64,000 bases of DNA from Polytrichum commune (lineage: Eukaryota; Streptophyta; Polytrichopsida; Polytrichales; Polytrichaceae): contig OX485807.1 in the NCBI GenBank assembly GCA_950295325.1, forward strand, positions 36,546,440 to 36,610,439, in the 5' to 3' direction. Under the pieces are notes generated by a model, which made no database searches, was not told the DNA's origin, and saw only the letters and a program-made list of their open reading frames with translations. Position numbers and translations under genes: made by a program. Shown in pieces: positions 10,419-19,883 of the stretch; the first letter of the stretch is position 1, and every line of letters starts with the position of its first letter.

Positions 10419-12362
10419 GTAGATAGATAGAAACTCCAGTCCCTTTTAGGGGCCAACGTGAATAGAGTGTCCGTTCGTAATGCCAACAACCCGATGCCCA
10501 TAGGACATGGGGAAGTTGGGACAAAACTACTCTCCTCTTTCGAGGATGGACACTATAGTAACCGAGAAACAAATAACGTGGGCCGATCATGGCCCACGGC
10601 GGTGCATGCCTTTTAGGTATAATTAGTGTTTTTGTTATGAGTGTGAACGCCAAGTCATGATTCCTCGGTTGGTTGTGGGAGGATGTTTGAGTTAAGACGT
10701 TCCGGGTTCGATTGCAGTCGAGTCCGTATGATCGTCTAAAATGTAATACATGACTTGGTGCTGCAAGTGAGTAAAAGGCAGGAAATTTGTACCAACCAAC
10801 TGGCACCAATCCCTCATTCTGAGCTGTAAATAGATACTAGATATTATATAAGTTTTGGATTTTATGGAGGGTCTAAGTTTTGGGGGAGCGGTTGGTGGTT
10901 TTCAATTCTCCTCTTATGGAGGAGGATGGACATGGCATATTGTATTGCAATGGTATTAATATTTTTAAAGGTATTTTTGATGGTAACCATGGGTATTTTG
11001 AGATTTTCTTCTAGTATTTTCATAGATGGAATGTGGGCCGTAGCTCGGGCCCCGGCTGTGATGACAATAAGTGGTTCGATTTTCCATCCTCTGGAGGCGA
11101 TACTATCAATCAATGGTTTGTATTTGTTGTTTTTTGCTTCTATTGTTTATGGGGAGAATCTGTCGTTACAATATGTGAATTCAATAAATTGTATGGTGAG
11201 GTTAGGGTCAATGTCAATGGGAGGGTCATTTTGATATGGTAATCCTTGAACGCAGAGTATATCGGGTCGAAATCTTGCGTTGCAATGACATCTTTGTGTG
11301 TTACATGTGCAGGGGAGTAGCCAATTGGGGACAGTATTTTCTTGGGGATTATTATTGAAGGTACCAGCATTCATGAGGGTGAAACATCGGGATTTTTCGG
11401 ACGAGATTAGGAGCTTCCTAATTTCTCCAACTGCATTGTTATGTCTTTTAATTCGTAGTGAGTGTATATGTTGTTGGTTGCATTTCAGTAGTACATGTAG
11501 CCAAGTGTCTGGATCATTTGAATTGCATATAGGGCATGTGATAGAGGGGTACCTCTGGTGACCAAAGAACATTTGTTTTCTAGCATTACCCATGTATGTT
11601 CCTGTGCGGAATTTAATAAGGCAGGATTTTTATTTGTCTGTGATTAAGGGATTTGTCCAGAATTCGTTGGACAGTTCTTTGTCAATGTCTATATTTTCTG
11701 TCCATTTACACGTGTTGGGGGTTTGTGTGGCCATGATTGCTATATTGGTTTCCCTATCATATTTTTTAATTTGTTTTTCTAAAAATCTTACTGGGCCTTT
11801 GTCTGGGACGTCTGCCATCGAGGCCCAGACGTCCTTTTGATAATAGTACGGGGTGGCGTGGGCATGTTCATATGGGTGGATGGCAATTCTGTGTTCTAAT
11901 TCTAACCCGTCTTTTGCTAGTTTATCCGTTTTTTCGTTACCGTCAATGTTGACGTGTGCTCTGACTTTGTATAGTGTGATTGGCTGTGTACAGTTTTGTA
12001 GGATTTTTACCATGGAGTTAAGTGTGGTTTGGTCTGGGTGACTATTATGGAGAGTGGGGTGTTTAATTTGTGTGTTGAGTAGGTATAATACGTTTAGACT
12101 GTCTGTGAATATAAATGCGGGTTCATTAGAAAATTGTGTGTTGATGATTCTTAGTGTTTTGTGTATAGCCATCATTTCTGCACATAGTATGTTTTGATGT
12201 CCATGAAGTCTTTTGGCGATATTTAAGCCTTTGGGGCTATAGATACCGTATCCCGCTCTTTCTCTTCTCCATACTCCAGGGGCAATTTCTTTGGGTTTTA
12301 TAAAGGATCCGTCAGTGTAGTAGCTGTGGTAGCTGTAGTAGCTGTAGTAGCTGTGGTACCTC
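10419..12362 (-). mobile_element. 5'-truncated LINE with RNase H and putative restriction-like endonuclease
   Basis: Read on the minus strand from 12323, it first encodes an RNase H domain. YYTDGSF gives the first Asp (about 12309-12323), CAEMMAI the Glu (about 12165-12180), FTDSL the second Asp (about 12100), and VRAHVNIDGNEKTDKLA the terminal His/Asp block (about 11920-11965). Next comes a frame (11147-11593) with a zinc-knuckle block CPICNS...HVLLKC, then RHN, then RPDIL and IQFIEFTYCNDRF. Another frame (10862-11113) continues with GWKIEPLIVITAGARATAH. CCHC, RHN, PD and E/D-F-T in this order resemble the C-terminal restriction-like endonuclease of R2/Dualen-type LINEs; that is inference from motif order. 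The 3' UTR ends in a TCTA-repeat tail at 10419-10432. Frameshifts make it inactive. Confidence 0.8.
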
Positions 12363-12689
12363 TAGTCAGTGTGTTTGTATGACAAAGTTTTTTTGCAAGT
12401 TTCACTTTTAACACACAAAAACTAGCACCAAAAAATAAAATAAAAATGCACGTCAATTGACAAGCACAATTTAGAAGTTGACACGTACTATGACTTGTGA
12501 AGAAGGAAAAAGACATGTCTATTGGCACGCTATAAATTAAAGTGACACGTATTACCATGCAACTATGAACTACAGCTCAAGTATCCGGAAAACATAACCC
12601 ATAACAGTAGGAGAACTTCCTACACTTACTTACATACTTCAGTTCAACGTTGTTCTTGTAATTTCTTTGTAACCGGGAAGGCTCTACAG
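12363..12689. other. Intergenic, no gene seen
   Basis: Short gap between the LINE truncation point, which is marked by TAGCTG-type short repeats at 12318-12360, and the peroxidase fragment. No motif recognised. Confidence 0.5.
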
Positions 12690-12830
12690 TTGAGACAGTG
12701 ATCAGAGAGGTGGTGGAGGCTAAGTACAAGGCCGACAAGACCATTGTTCTTGGTCTATTGCAGATGTATTTCCATGACTGTTTTGTGCATGGATGTGATT
12801 GTACAATTTGCCCCAACAGATCTCGAAAAG
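12690..12830 (+). pseudogene. Class III peroxidase fragment
   Basis: The translated segment VVEAKYKADKTIVLGLLQMY followed by FHDCFVHGCD is the helix and distal-haem region of secretory plant peroxidases, with the catalytic His in FHDCF and a structural Cys in GCD. Expected downstream elements (the proximal-haem His region, remaining disulphide cysteines, the SGAHT-type motif) are absent. The frame runs into unrelated sequence after about 12830. No signal peptide is visible upstream. This is a truncated gene relic, probably one exon end. Confidence 0.75.
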
Positions 12831-12869
12831 TGATGCTTTGGCTAGTTAAATATTGGGTCAATTCTAAGG

Positions 12870-13890
12870 CGTCTCAACTTGACATTGGGATGATTTGAAG
12901 TAAACTTTGCATAATGTAGAGATCCCCTTCAAATTGAATTAAATGTACAATGTACTATTCACAATGCCTAAATTGAAGCTAGATTGGAAGCACTATTGTT
13001 GTTGGGTATGTGATTTGAATGCCATCAACGTTCACAAGTCCCTAAAGTTCGTCACGTACTCTGGGCCAGTGGTAGATAATCCACTCTCACCAGTGGCACT
13101 GCCTACATTTGTAATAGGTACTTTTGTATGGCCTAAGTCATTTGAATTGAATTTTTAAAATGGGAGGAGATCTAGAGTGCTTTGTTTGATTGAAAATTGG
13201 GGAAAACAACCGTCTCAACTCAAGATGATTTGAATTTTGAAGTCATGCATAGGGCAGAGATGCCCTTCAATTGAGTTTAATATACAATGTGAAATTCTCA
13301 TTGATTAAATACAATGCTTGAGTTGACGTTGGATTGGAATAAGTAGTGTTGTCTATGAGTGGAATGCTATCAATGTTCCCAAGGCCATGAAGTTCATCCC
13401 CTAAGTCTTTCCCAATATCTATGATAATGGTAGATATTCCGCTCTCACCAATGATACCATCTACACTCTTGCTAGATACGTTGTTTTGGTTAGTTCCCAC
13501 CTAGTTCAATCTTCAGTCATTTAGGTTGATTAGCCGTCTCAACTTGGCATGATGATTTGAGATGGTAGACTTGCATAGTGTAGGATTCCTTTCAATTGAG
13601 TTCAATGTACGATGTGAACATCATAATGCTTCAATACAATGCTTGAATTGAAGTACAAAGGATCATGTAGGATATAAAGGAAGATGAGCCGTATGATTCT
13701 ATCAGAGGGGGACGAGCATTAGTTGTGCACTTGGGTGTGATATTGGACTTTTATCAATGTTCACAAGGCCATGAAGTTTGTCACCTAATATGTCCCAATA
13801 TCTAAGATGTTGGGAGATATTCCACTCTCGCCAATTTTACCCTCTGCACATGTGGTAGATACTTTGTTTGGTCAATGCCCAACTACATTG
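12870..13890 (+). repeat. Tandem triplication, about 325-350 bp per unit
   Basis: Units begin with CGTCTCAACT at 12870, 13211 and 13535. Each carries in order a GATGATTTGA-like block, a CCTTCAATTGAGTT-like block with ATGTACAATGTG, a TCAATGTTCACAAGGCCATG-like block, and a GATATTCCACTCTC block. The last unit fades near 13890. Open frames through the units give peptides such as PLSPVALP, but no known domain is recognised. The array directly follows the peroxidase fragment and may derive from its former intron or 3' flank. Confidence 0.75.
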
Positions 13891-14767
13891 ATTATCACAT
13901 GTAGTGTGTGTGGTACTAATTCCTGAAACATGCATTATTTTGCCAAATCTACAAATTACACTACAACAGATTGGGTATTTTATGACTGAAATTTATGACT
14001 GCCTTAAGTCATAAAATCCCAAAATATGACTGACGAGGCTCCGGATGAGGATGACGCGCGCGGTGACTGGGTCTAGTCATTACTGACAAGTCGCTTCGGA
14101 CATGAGTCATATGAATATATACGGTTGTGGGGGCGTATAAAAGTACAGATTCTACGATCCCCACAGCACGTGGAGCATACCTTGACTAGCCTTGGAGTCT
14201 GTGCCCTTTTTTGACCTGCCCGGGCAGAAAAAATACCTATCCGACGTGGCATGTGACTCTATGTAGTCATGTTTTCTGCTGACGTGTAATATGACTTGCA
14301 TGTGTCATAATTTTGCCGACGTGGCAGGCCACGTGGAATGTGACTACTAGTTTTTTTACTACTTGTAGTCATGTTTTTTGAGGCGATAGTCACATTTTCT
14401 GCGGGGATGACATTATTATATGACGTCCTATAGTCATATTCTTAGTAACATGTGATGCATAATGTGACATGATGGGGTGATATTCGCGTAGATAGAGGGT
14501 CACATTGCGTAGTTCTTTGTGCGTTGTGGTAACTGTATTGAGTTAGATTTGTATTACTAGCAATTCTGAATGTCAGTCACATTTCCAGGCACAACCCAAG
14601 CAATTACGACACATTCAAGTCATGCGCTACATGACTGAGCCAAATAAGAAATTAAACGCACAAATTGAACAGATAAATTTCAATAACTTGAACGACTTTA
14701 TATAGTCCATGTCTCCAAGCATATCCAAATGTGTTCATCTTTCCTACATGACCCCTAAATGCGTAAA

Positions 14768-15165
14768 CTACCGAAATCTAAGTGGCTCTTGTTGAGGTTC
14801 CAGCGGGATAGCCTTCAGTGCTTCCACTGGCCACTTGGTGATGGACTTCAGTGCATCGCCCAGACGCAGCATCGGAAGATCGTCGTCGTTGTTGCCTTCG
14901 TACAGCAACACGGACTCTACTCCCGATTCGATTGAGGACACGCAAACTGATACGTTGCCCTCCTCAATGAGACGCCCGTGGAGCGAGCCTCCTGCAAGAC
15001 TCACGATGATGCCTTGCGCCATTACGTTCGCCTTGGCCTTGTTCTCCTCGTCCACGTCGAATAATGCGACATTGGACCCCGTGGCCAACGGCAAGGGTGC
15101 GTCCTCCACCATCGCATTAGCCGTCTCCGACAATACGGTAGTGACCTCTTCTGCTTATGTCTGCA
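14768..15165 (-). pseudogene. CACTA ORF, DUF8039-like C-terminal exon
   Basis: The minus-strand frame has ANVMAQGIIVSLAGGSLHGR, then VSVCVSSIESGVESVLLYEG, and DLPMLRLGDALKSITKWPVE. The pattern of an AxG-beta-LHG-x-V/I start and a D-LP...LGDA...WP ending is that of DUF8039, which is commonly found at the end of plant En/Spm accessory proteins. The exon follows an AG acceptor near 15155-15165 and ends at the stop after QQEPLRFR. It is open, so this part may still be readable. The complete gene is broken upstream (stop at 18367-18369). Confidence 0.6.
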
Positions 15166-15613
15166 GCAAAAAACGTAATTATCAACAAGTAAAACAATCC
15201 GCGTTGAGTTACTGGAGCTTCAATACACAATATATGACCTCACACTAGGCCATGATTGCATAATCTGATAGGACATATTCATATACCGCACCGTAATCAT
15301 CAGATATGACAACAATGAGTAATATCATTACGACCTATAACTTAGCATAGTCATATGACTGGACGTAGTTATACAACCCGTGACTAGCCATAGTCATATG
15401 ACTGCACATAGTCATATGACCTATGACTGAGCATAGTCATATGACTGGACATAGTCATATTAGAATGACCACAATAAGTAACATATTCGCCTATGGTCCT
15501 CATATTACTTCGTAGAGTGACATACCTATGCGGACATGTGTTATCAGCATTTTCTTTGTTTGCGATTGGAGTGAAAATCAAATAGAAACAAAAAATATCC
15601 AAGAGCAGCTTAC

Positions 15614-16405
15614 CTGTGTCGATGAACCTACCAGGTTCGCAGGTACCGACGCTAGATGGACCTCCTTGGTCAGATACGCCAAGCAATATTCAATGTCGGA
15701 TTGCTTGCGGGCCAATGCTTCGAATGGCCCGCAGATTCTGCGGAGGAAGTCATCGTTGGGGTTTAGGGGATCCCAGCGCGGAAAGTTTAGGACATTTGAG
15801 GGGGGGGAACGCGCCGTCGCCGTTGTATCCCAATCGATTTGGAGACACCGTGTTGAGCCGTGCGTGGGGTCCGGAATCATATCAAATAGATTGCGGAGGT
15901 TTCTTATTGGGTTCTGGAGGGGGTAAGTTCTCCCCCACAGAAAGCTCCATTCAGCTGTCGTTCCCGATGCAAGAAATGCACCTACAACCTCTAGTACGTT
16001 CTGCTTCTCGGGGGACCATATCCCGATATCAAAATTAGAGAACAACATCGACAAAAACTTGTCGCAGTCGGTTCTTTTTTTTATTTTTACATTCAGGTCC
16101 TTTGAGTGGTGGATAACTAGATCCGGGCCCCACTCTCTCCTATCGTGCAGAGGTCTGATATCGCAAAGAAATCCTACAACATTCAACACTATAATTTTTC
16201 TACGCCCGGAGTCCGACACTCTTACCGAGGGGACCTTCGCGGCTAACGGCTGGGTCTTCGGAGCATTGGTAGCCTTCTTCTTCTTCTTCTGTGGACTGCC
16301 TCTTTTCCGAGCCCGTTTTGCCGGCCTCTTCGAGCCATGCGCCTCATTGTCCTCGTCCTCCTGCAAGTCCACGGGTTGATCTTGACTCGCTCCAACCGTC
16401 ATAAC
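15614..16405 (-). pseudogene. CACTA ORF, central exon
   Basis: An open minus-strand block begins after a likely acceptor (CCAG at about 16406) with a lysine/arginine-rich NLS-like stretch, KRPAKRARKRGSPQKKKKK (16290-16345). It continues with VVGFLCDIRPLHDRREWGPD and WSPEKQNVLEVVGAFLASG. It ends at a clean donor, CAG|GTAAGC, near 15613. A basic nuclear-targeting segment followed by a globular domain fits a nuclear transposon protein. I cannot name a Pfam domain for the globular part. A 140-bp AGTCATAT-rich intron separates it from the DUF8039-like exon. Confidence 0.5.
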
Positions 16406-16739
16406 CTGGAAGGCCACGACCCAATAAGCCGCACGCGTTAGAGTATGACTCGGCCCTGTCATACATGACTGCTTGTGATAACCTCATGTCATGTTATATA
16501 ACTGGTACTTGTCATGTTCATGACTGCATTGAGTCATATAGTATGACCGCCTATAGTCGTATAACATGACTGCCTAGAGTCATATTATATGACTGCTTTC
16601 AATCGTATTATGCGACATAGTTATATGACTGTCTAATGTTGAGGCCAAATCAAAGACATAAAGCTTGCACGTAAGTATAACTATCCGACAAGTATAATGT
16701 GCATATGACATGAATGTCAACCTCTTTCTGTCGAGCCAT

Positions 16740-17370
16740 TGCACGCCGGGTAGGCCGTACATCGTGTTCCGCCAATAGCTTCTCCACTTCGCCCTTCCTC
16801 TTCTTGGCTATGGGTTTCTTCTTTTCAATGACGGGTTGGCAACTCATATCTGCTAGGGTGTTACGCAGTGGCTCCGATGCCGCGGTCGACCCAGTATGCC
16901 CGGATTCCGCCGACTTCCCAGTTGCCTGCATGTTGTAATGATCCACATGAGGCGTGTATTGGTGAACGATCTTCATGCATGACATACAACATTGCTGAAG
17001 CAAAGGTGTTCCATACATATAATCGAATGGAGTACTAGAGGGTATACAGACGCAACCTTTTCGGCGGTTACTTGGATTACGTCGACTCCCGCTTCCGCCG
17101 TGGCTGGGGGTTCCATGTCCGTGGGCGTCGTTCGCTTCTGCACCTCCAACAGCAGCTGCTTCATCATAGCCTTCACATCTTCCATCTCCCCCTTCCAACT
17201 ATCCTGGAAGTCGTGCAGCTCGGTCCGCGTAACAAAGAGGGCTCTATCTCCCGCTCTTGCATTTGGGAGTGGCCCTCTGGACGAAGATGACCGGCCCCGT
17301 CCTGATTTCCCGGGTGTTGCTAGCTCGGTTTCCACCTCCAGCTGCATGGGGGGCCGTTCTAAATCTGCGG
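16740..17370 (-). pseudogene. CACTA ORF, coiled-coil and basic exons
   Basis: Two minus-strand pieces. The first (about 17370-17065) has an acidic-to-serine/arginine-rich start and ELHDFQDSWKGEMEDVKAMM, a helix with heptad spacing that looks like a short coiled coil. It ends at AAG|GTTGCG. The second (about 16930-16740) carries KKKPIAKKRKGEVEKLL and RPTRRAMARQKE and ends near a GT donor. Both are typical of the low-complexity middle of transposase_24-type proteins. No enzymatic domain. Confidence 0.45.
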
Positions 17371-17439
17371 CCTGTGAAAGGAGCAACTATGGATCCATGA
17401 AAAATACGTAAACATACTAATCGGAACTATGGAAAGTCA

Positions 17440-17720
17440 TATGACTCAGAATATGGCTAGCTGTAGTTATATTACTCGGAATATGACTAGGTGAAGTCAT
17501 ATTACTCAACATATAACTAGGTGAAGTCATATTACTCAACATATGACAAGGTGAAGTCATATGACTCACAATATGACTAGGTGAAGTCATATGTCTCTGA
17601 ATATGACTAGATGAAGTTATATTTAGGTAGCGTGTGACTATCTATGGTCATATGACTTCCGGTATGACTATGTAAAGTGATATCATTCATTATATCATTC
17701 AATTATATGACTGCAGGTTG
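17440..17720. repeat. Intronic AGTCATAT/ATATGACT repeat array
   Basis: About eight imperfect units of around 30-36 bp of the form ATATGACTAGGTGAAGTCAT separated by ATTACTCA-type spacers. Related but less regular clusters lie in the other non-coding gaps of the same element (15340-15480, 16485-16640, 18690-18800) and in its subterminal zone (14000-14480). The core is the near-palindrome AGTCATATGACT. Confidence 0.8.
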
Positions 17721-17763
17721 TCACATATTTATGTTTGAATGACTTGCACACAAAATCACTTAC

Positions 17764-18590
17764 CAGTCTAGAGCGCACCTCCCCTTCGGACCTTCCAGAA
17801 TACGACAAGGTCTGCACGGTCTGCCGTGCGGCTTTCATGCGCGTGGCTTCCGCGATTTTGTCCGTCCGAGCAATTAACCGCTTGAAGTTGTCGACGTGCG
17901 CCTTCTTCACATACGGTGGGAGCGGGCCACAACTCTCTATGAGTTTCTTCATGTTCAACCTGCGAGTCCGCATCTGCTGCCGCAAAATCTGAAAAAAAAT
18001 AGCTTCAGGCACGTCTCCGAGTCCACCACGGTACTCGAACTGTGCGGCCATCTTGTCTTTAATCGCCAACAACAAGGGACGTGGGTGTGCCCTGAAGTTG
18101 TCGACGCTCCAGTCGAGGTCGCGAGAGTACCCGCGTAGTCGCGTCAGCCAGTTAGGCCTGTGTATCCCTGTCGGGCACCCGGCTTCATCGACCTCGACCC
18201 ACAAACGCTGACCACCACTGGAAGTGTGCAACTCGTCACTCTTCTTCAAGGACCGCCTAAGGTTCTTCAACTTCGACTGTCGAAGCCGCGCGCTTCCGTC
18301 GCCGCCTTCAACCTCTGCCGTCCGGCCAAGGCAATGCACCTTCTCGCGAAGTTGTATCGGATCAACTCATTTTTGAGCCATACGCCGCAAAATGCTTACT
18401 TCCCGGAGCTCCAGCTCGTCAAGGAGCTCGTTACGATGCCCTACGCCTATGTCTGCCTCCTCGCTGTCCGCCGATGCTTCGTCGGCGTCCATCTCACAAA
18501 CCCGGAGAGTATCTTGCATATCTTGGGACAGTAGGATATCCTCCTCATCAACCGCCTTGCCCTTCTTTCCGCTAGAATGCAACGGCCATG
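17764..18590 (-). pseudogene. CACTA ORF, transposase_24-like exon with a nonsense codon
   Basis: On the minus strand from 18590 an acidic N-terminal part (DEEDILLSQDMQD) leads to RRMAQK, then an in-frame TGA (18367-18369). The frame stays open and continues VDPIQLREKVHCLGRT, LWVEVDEAGCPTGIHRPNWL, FEYRGGLGDVPEAIFF and IARTDKIAEATRMKAARQ. The order D-x-G-x-P-x-G, aromatic/hydrophobic middle and K/R-A-R-Q ending is that of plant Ptta/En/Spm accessory proteins (transposase_24-like). It ends at a strong donor, CTG|GTAAGTG. The TGA means the copy is probably inactive. Confidence 0.55.
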
Positions 18591-18834
18591 ACCTGGGTTC
18601 ATTTGCATTACCCTACACACCCAAACGTACAGTACACTATATGTGAGCGTGGAGTCACCCTGCATGACTGTACTAAGTTACATGATTGCATCGAGTCACA
18701 CTACATGGCCGAGTGGAAGGATATGATTGCATAATATGACTGGACAAAGTCATATGACTACCTATAGTCATATTACATGACTGTACTAAGTATCATGTTC
18801 GGGGTCAGATTATGACCTTAATTAGCATCTGGCC

Positions 18835-19452
18835 CAGGGTTGTCTATTGTGTCGTGACAGAGGCTAATCTCAGCATAATGTCGTGCCGTCACGACACGTA
18901 TCCGTCACGACATTATGCCGGATGTTGTCTTTATCCTGACGGACTTGAATTTTACCGAATTCTATGTGTAATTACATTACCCCATTTCGGACACGTAGGA
19001 TGTAAGATGTCCACGTGTCATGACATGTCAGCAAAGTAGAGGTAAAGTGGGGAAAAAAATACTAGCCCCCGTCCGCCCCCGTTCCCGCCCCCGGTCCGCC
19101 TTGTTCCCGCCCCGTTCCCAACCCCCCCGTTCCCACCCCCCTCCCCCACCGTACGCCCGCCCTCCCTCCCCGTCCGTCCTTCCCCCCCCCCCCCCCCCCG
19201 TCCGCCCCACACACTCCTTAGTCATATTTTACTACTTTGATTTTAATAGAATGATAACAGAATGACAAAATGGTTTACCTGGCGCTAGGCATATCCACGT
19301 CCACGTCGGCCTTTTCTGCCACATAGGACGCCACCTTGGCAAGAAGGTAAGTATTTTACCCACCCTACTAGCTGCCCCCTAAGTTGACCCTACGTGGACC
19401 CTATTGTGTCATGACGGAGGGGTCCGTCATGACAGCGGGATAGACAACCCTA
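18835..19452. mobile_element. hAT-type MITE, 618 bp
   Basis: Termini are CAGGGTTGTCTAT on the left and the reverse complement of TAGGGTTGTCTAT on the right. They are flanked by a perfect 8-bp direct repeat, ATCTGGCC, at 18827-18834 and 19453-19460. YAGGG termini with 8-bp target duplications are the hAT signature. The interior has GTCACGAC/GTCATGAC-type inverted motifs and a cytosine-rich tract (19066-19207), and no transposase. Proline- or glycine-rich open frames over the C-tract are compositional artefacts. Confidence 0.85.
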
Positions 19453-19460
19453 ATCTGGCC

Positions 19461-19883
19461 ACACAAGCCTGCATGTACAAGAAACAATAAGAACCCCAAC
19501 GCATGAAGGACATTTATGGAAAGCATGACCAATATATGGAAAAAATGAAAAATGATCTTAATGTGTTGATTTCAGCCTGTGTGTTATCCACTACAATGAT
19601 AAGACACCAATTTTGCCCTGAGCATCGTAACTTTGTCGTGGAGCGATTGAATAACTGGTATGAGGTTCTGCTCTCGCGTACGGGAGATTGCAAAAAAAAC
19701 TACAGGTATGTCATTATTCCAATCGTCAAACACCATAACTGTGTATAGTGGATACTGTCACAAACAAGTAGGATGTCTTAAAAAACATACATTCAGTGGA
19801 AGAAAGCTTTCGCACATGGAATGACATGACATGACATGACATTGAACAACAAGCACGTGCTGGAAATCTAAACACAAAATGTA
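19461..19883. other. Unassigned gap between hAT MITE and MULE-like relic
   Basis: A plus-strand frame (19503-19748) is open but shows no recognisable motif. A short ATGAC repeat lies at 19818-19841. The 3' portion of the neighbouring MULE-like gene that should lie here is missing or unrecognisable. Confidence 0.4.

Larger units (their letters stand above)
13959..18826 (-). mobile_element. CACTA (En/Spm-type) element, one terminus visible
   Basis: The left boundary reads TTA then CACTACAACAGATTGGG, which matches the CACTA terminus and a 3-bp target. The following 500 bp are dense in TATGAC and AGTCAT motifs in both orientations, like CACTA subterminal repeats. Minus-strand coding blocks resemble the accessory Tnp protein of plant CACTA elements (transposase_24 plus DUF8039). 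No matching TGTAGTG end was found before the hAT MITE at 18835. No DDE transposase ORF is present either, so the element is truncated or its right end lies elsewhere. Confidence 0.7.

Noticed and set aside
17440-17720. CRISPR-like array
   Set aside because: Repeats are imperfect, near-palindromic and without unique spacers; they belong to a plant transposon.
19020-19265. Proline- and glycine-rich frames
   Set aside because: Compositional effect of the cytosine-rich core of the hAT MITE.
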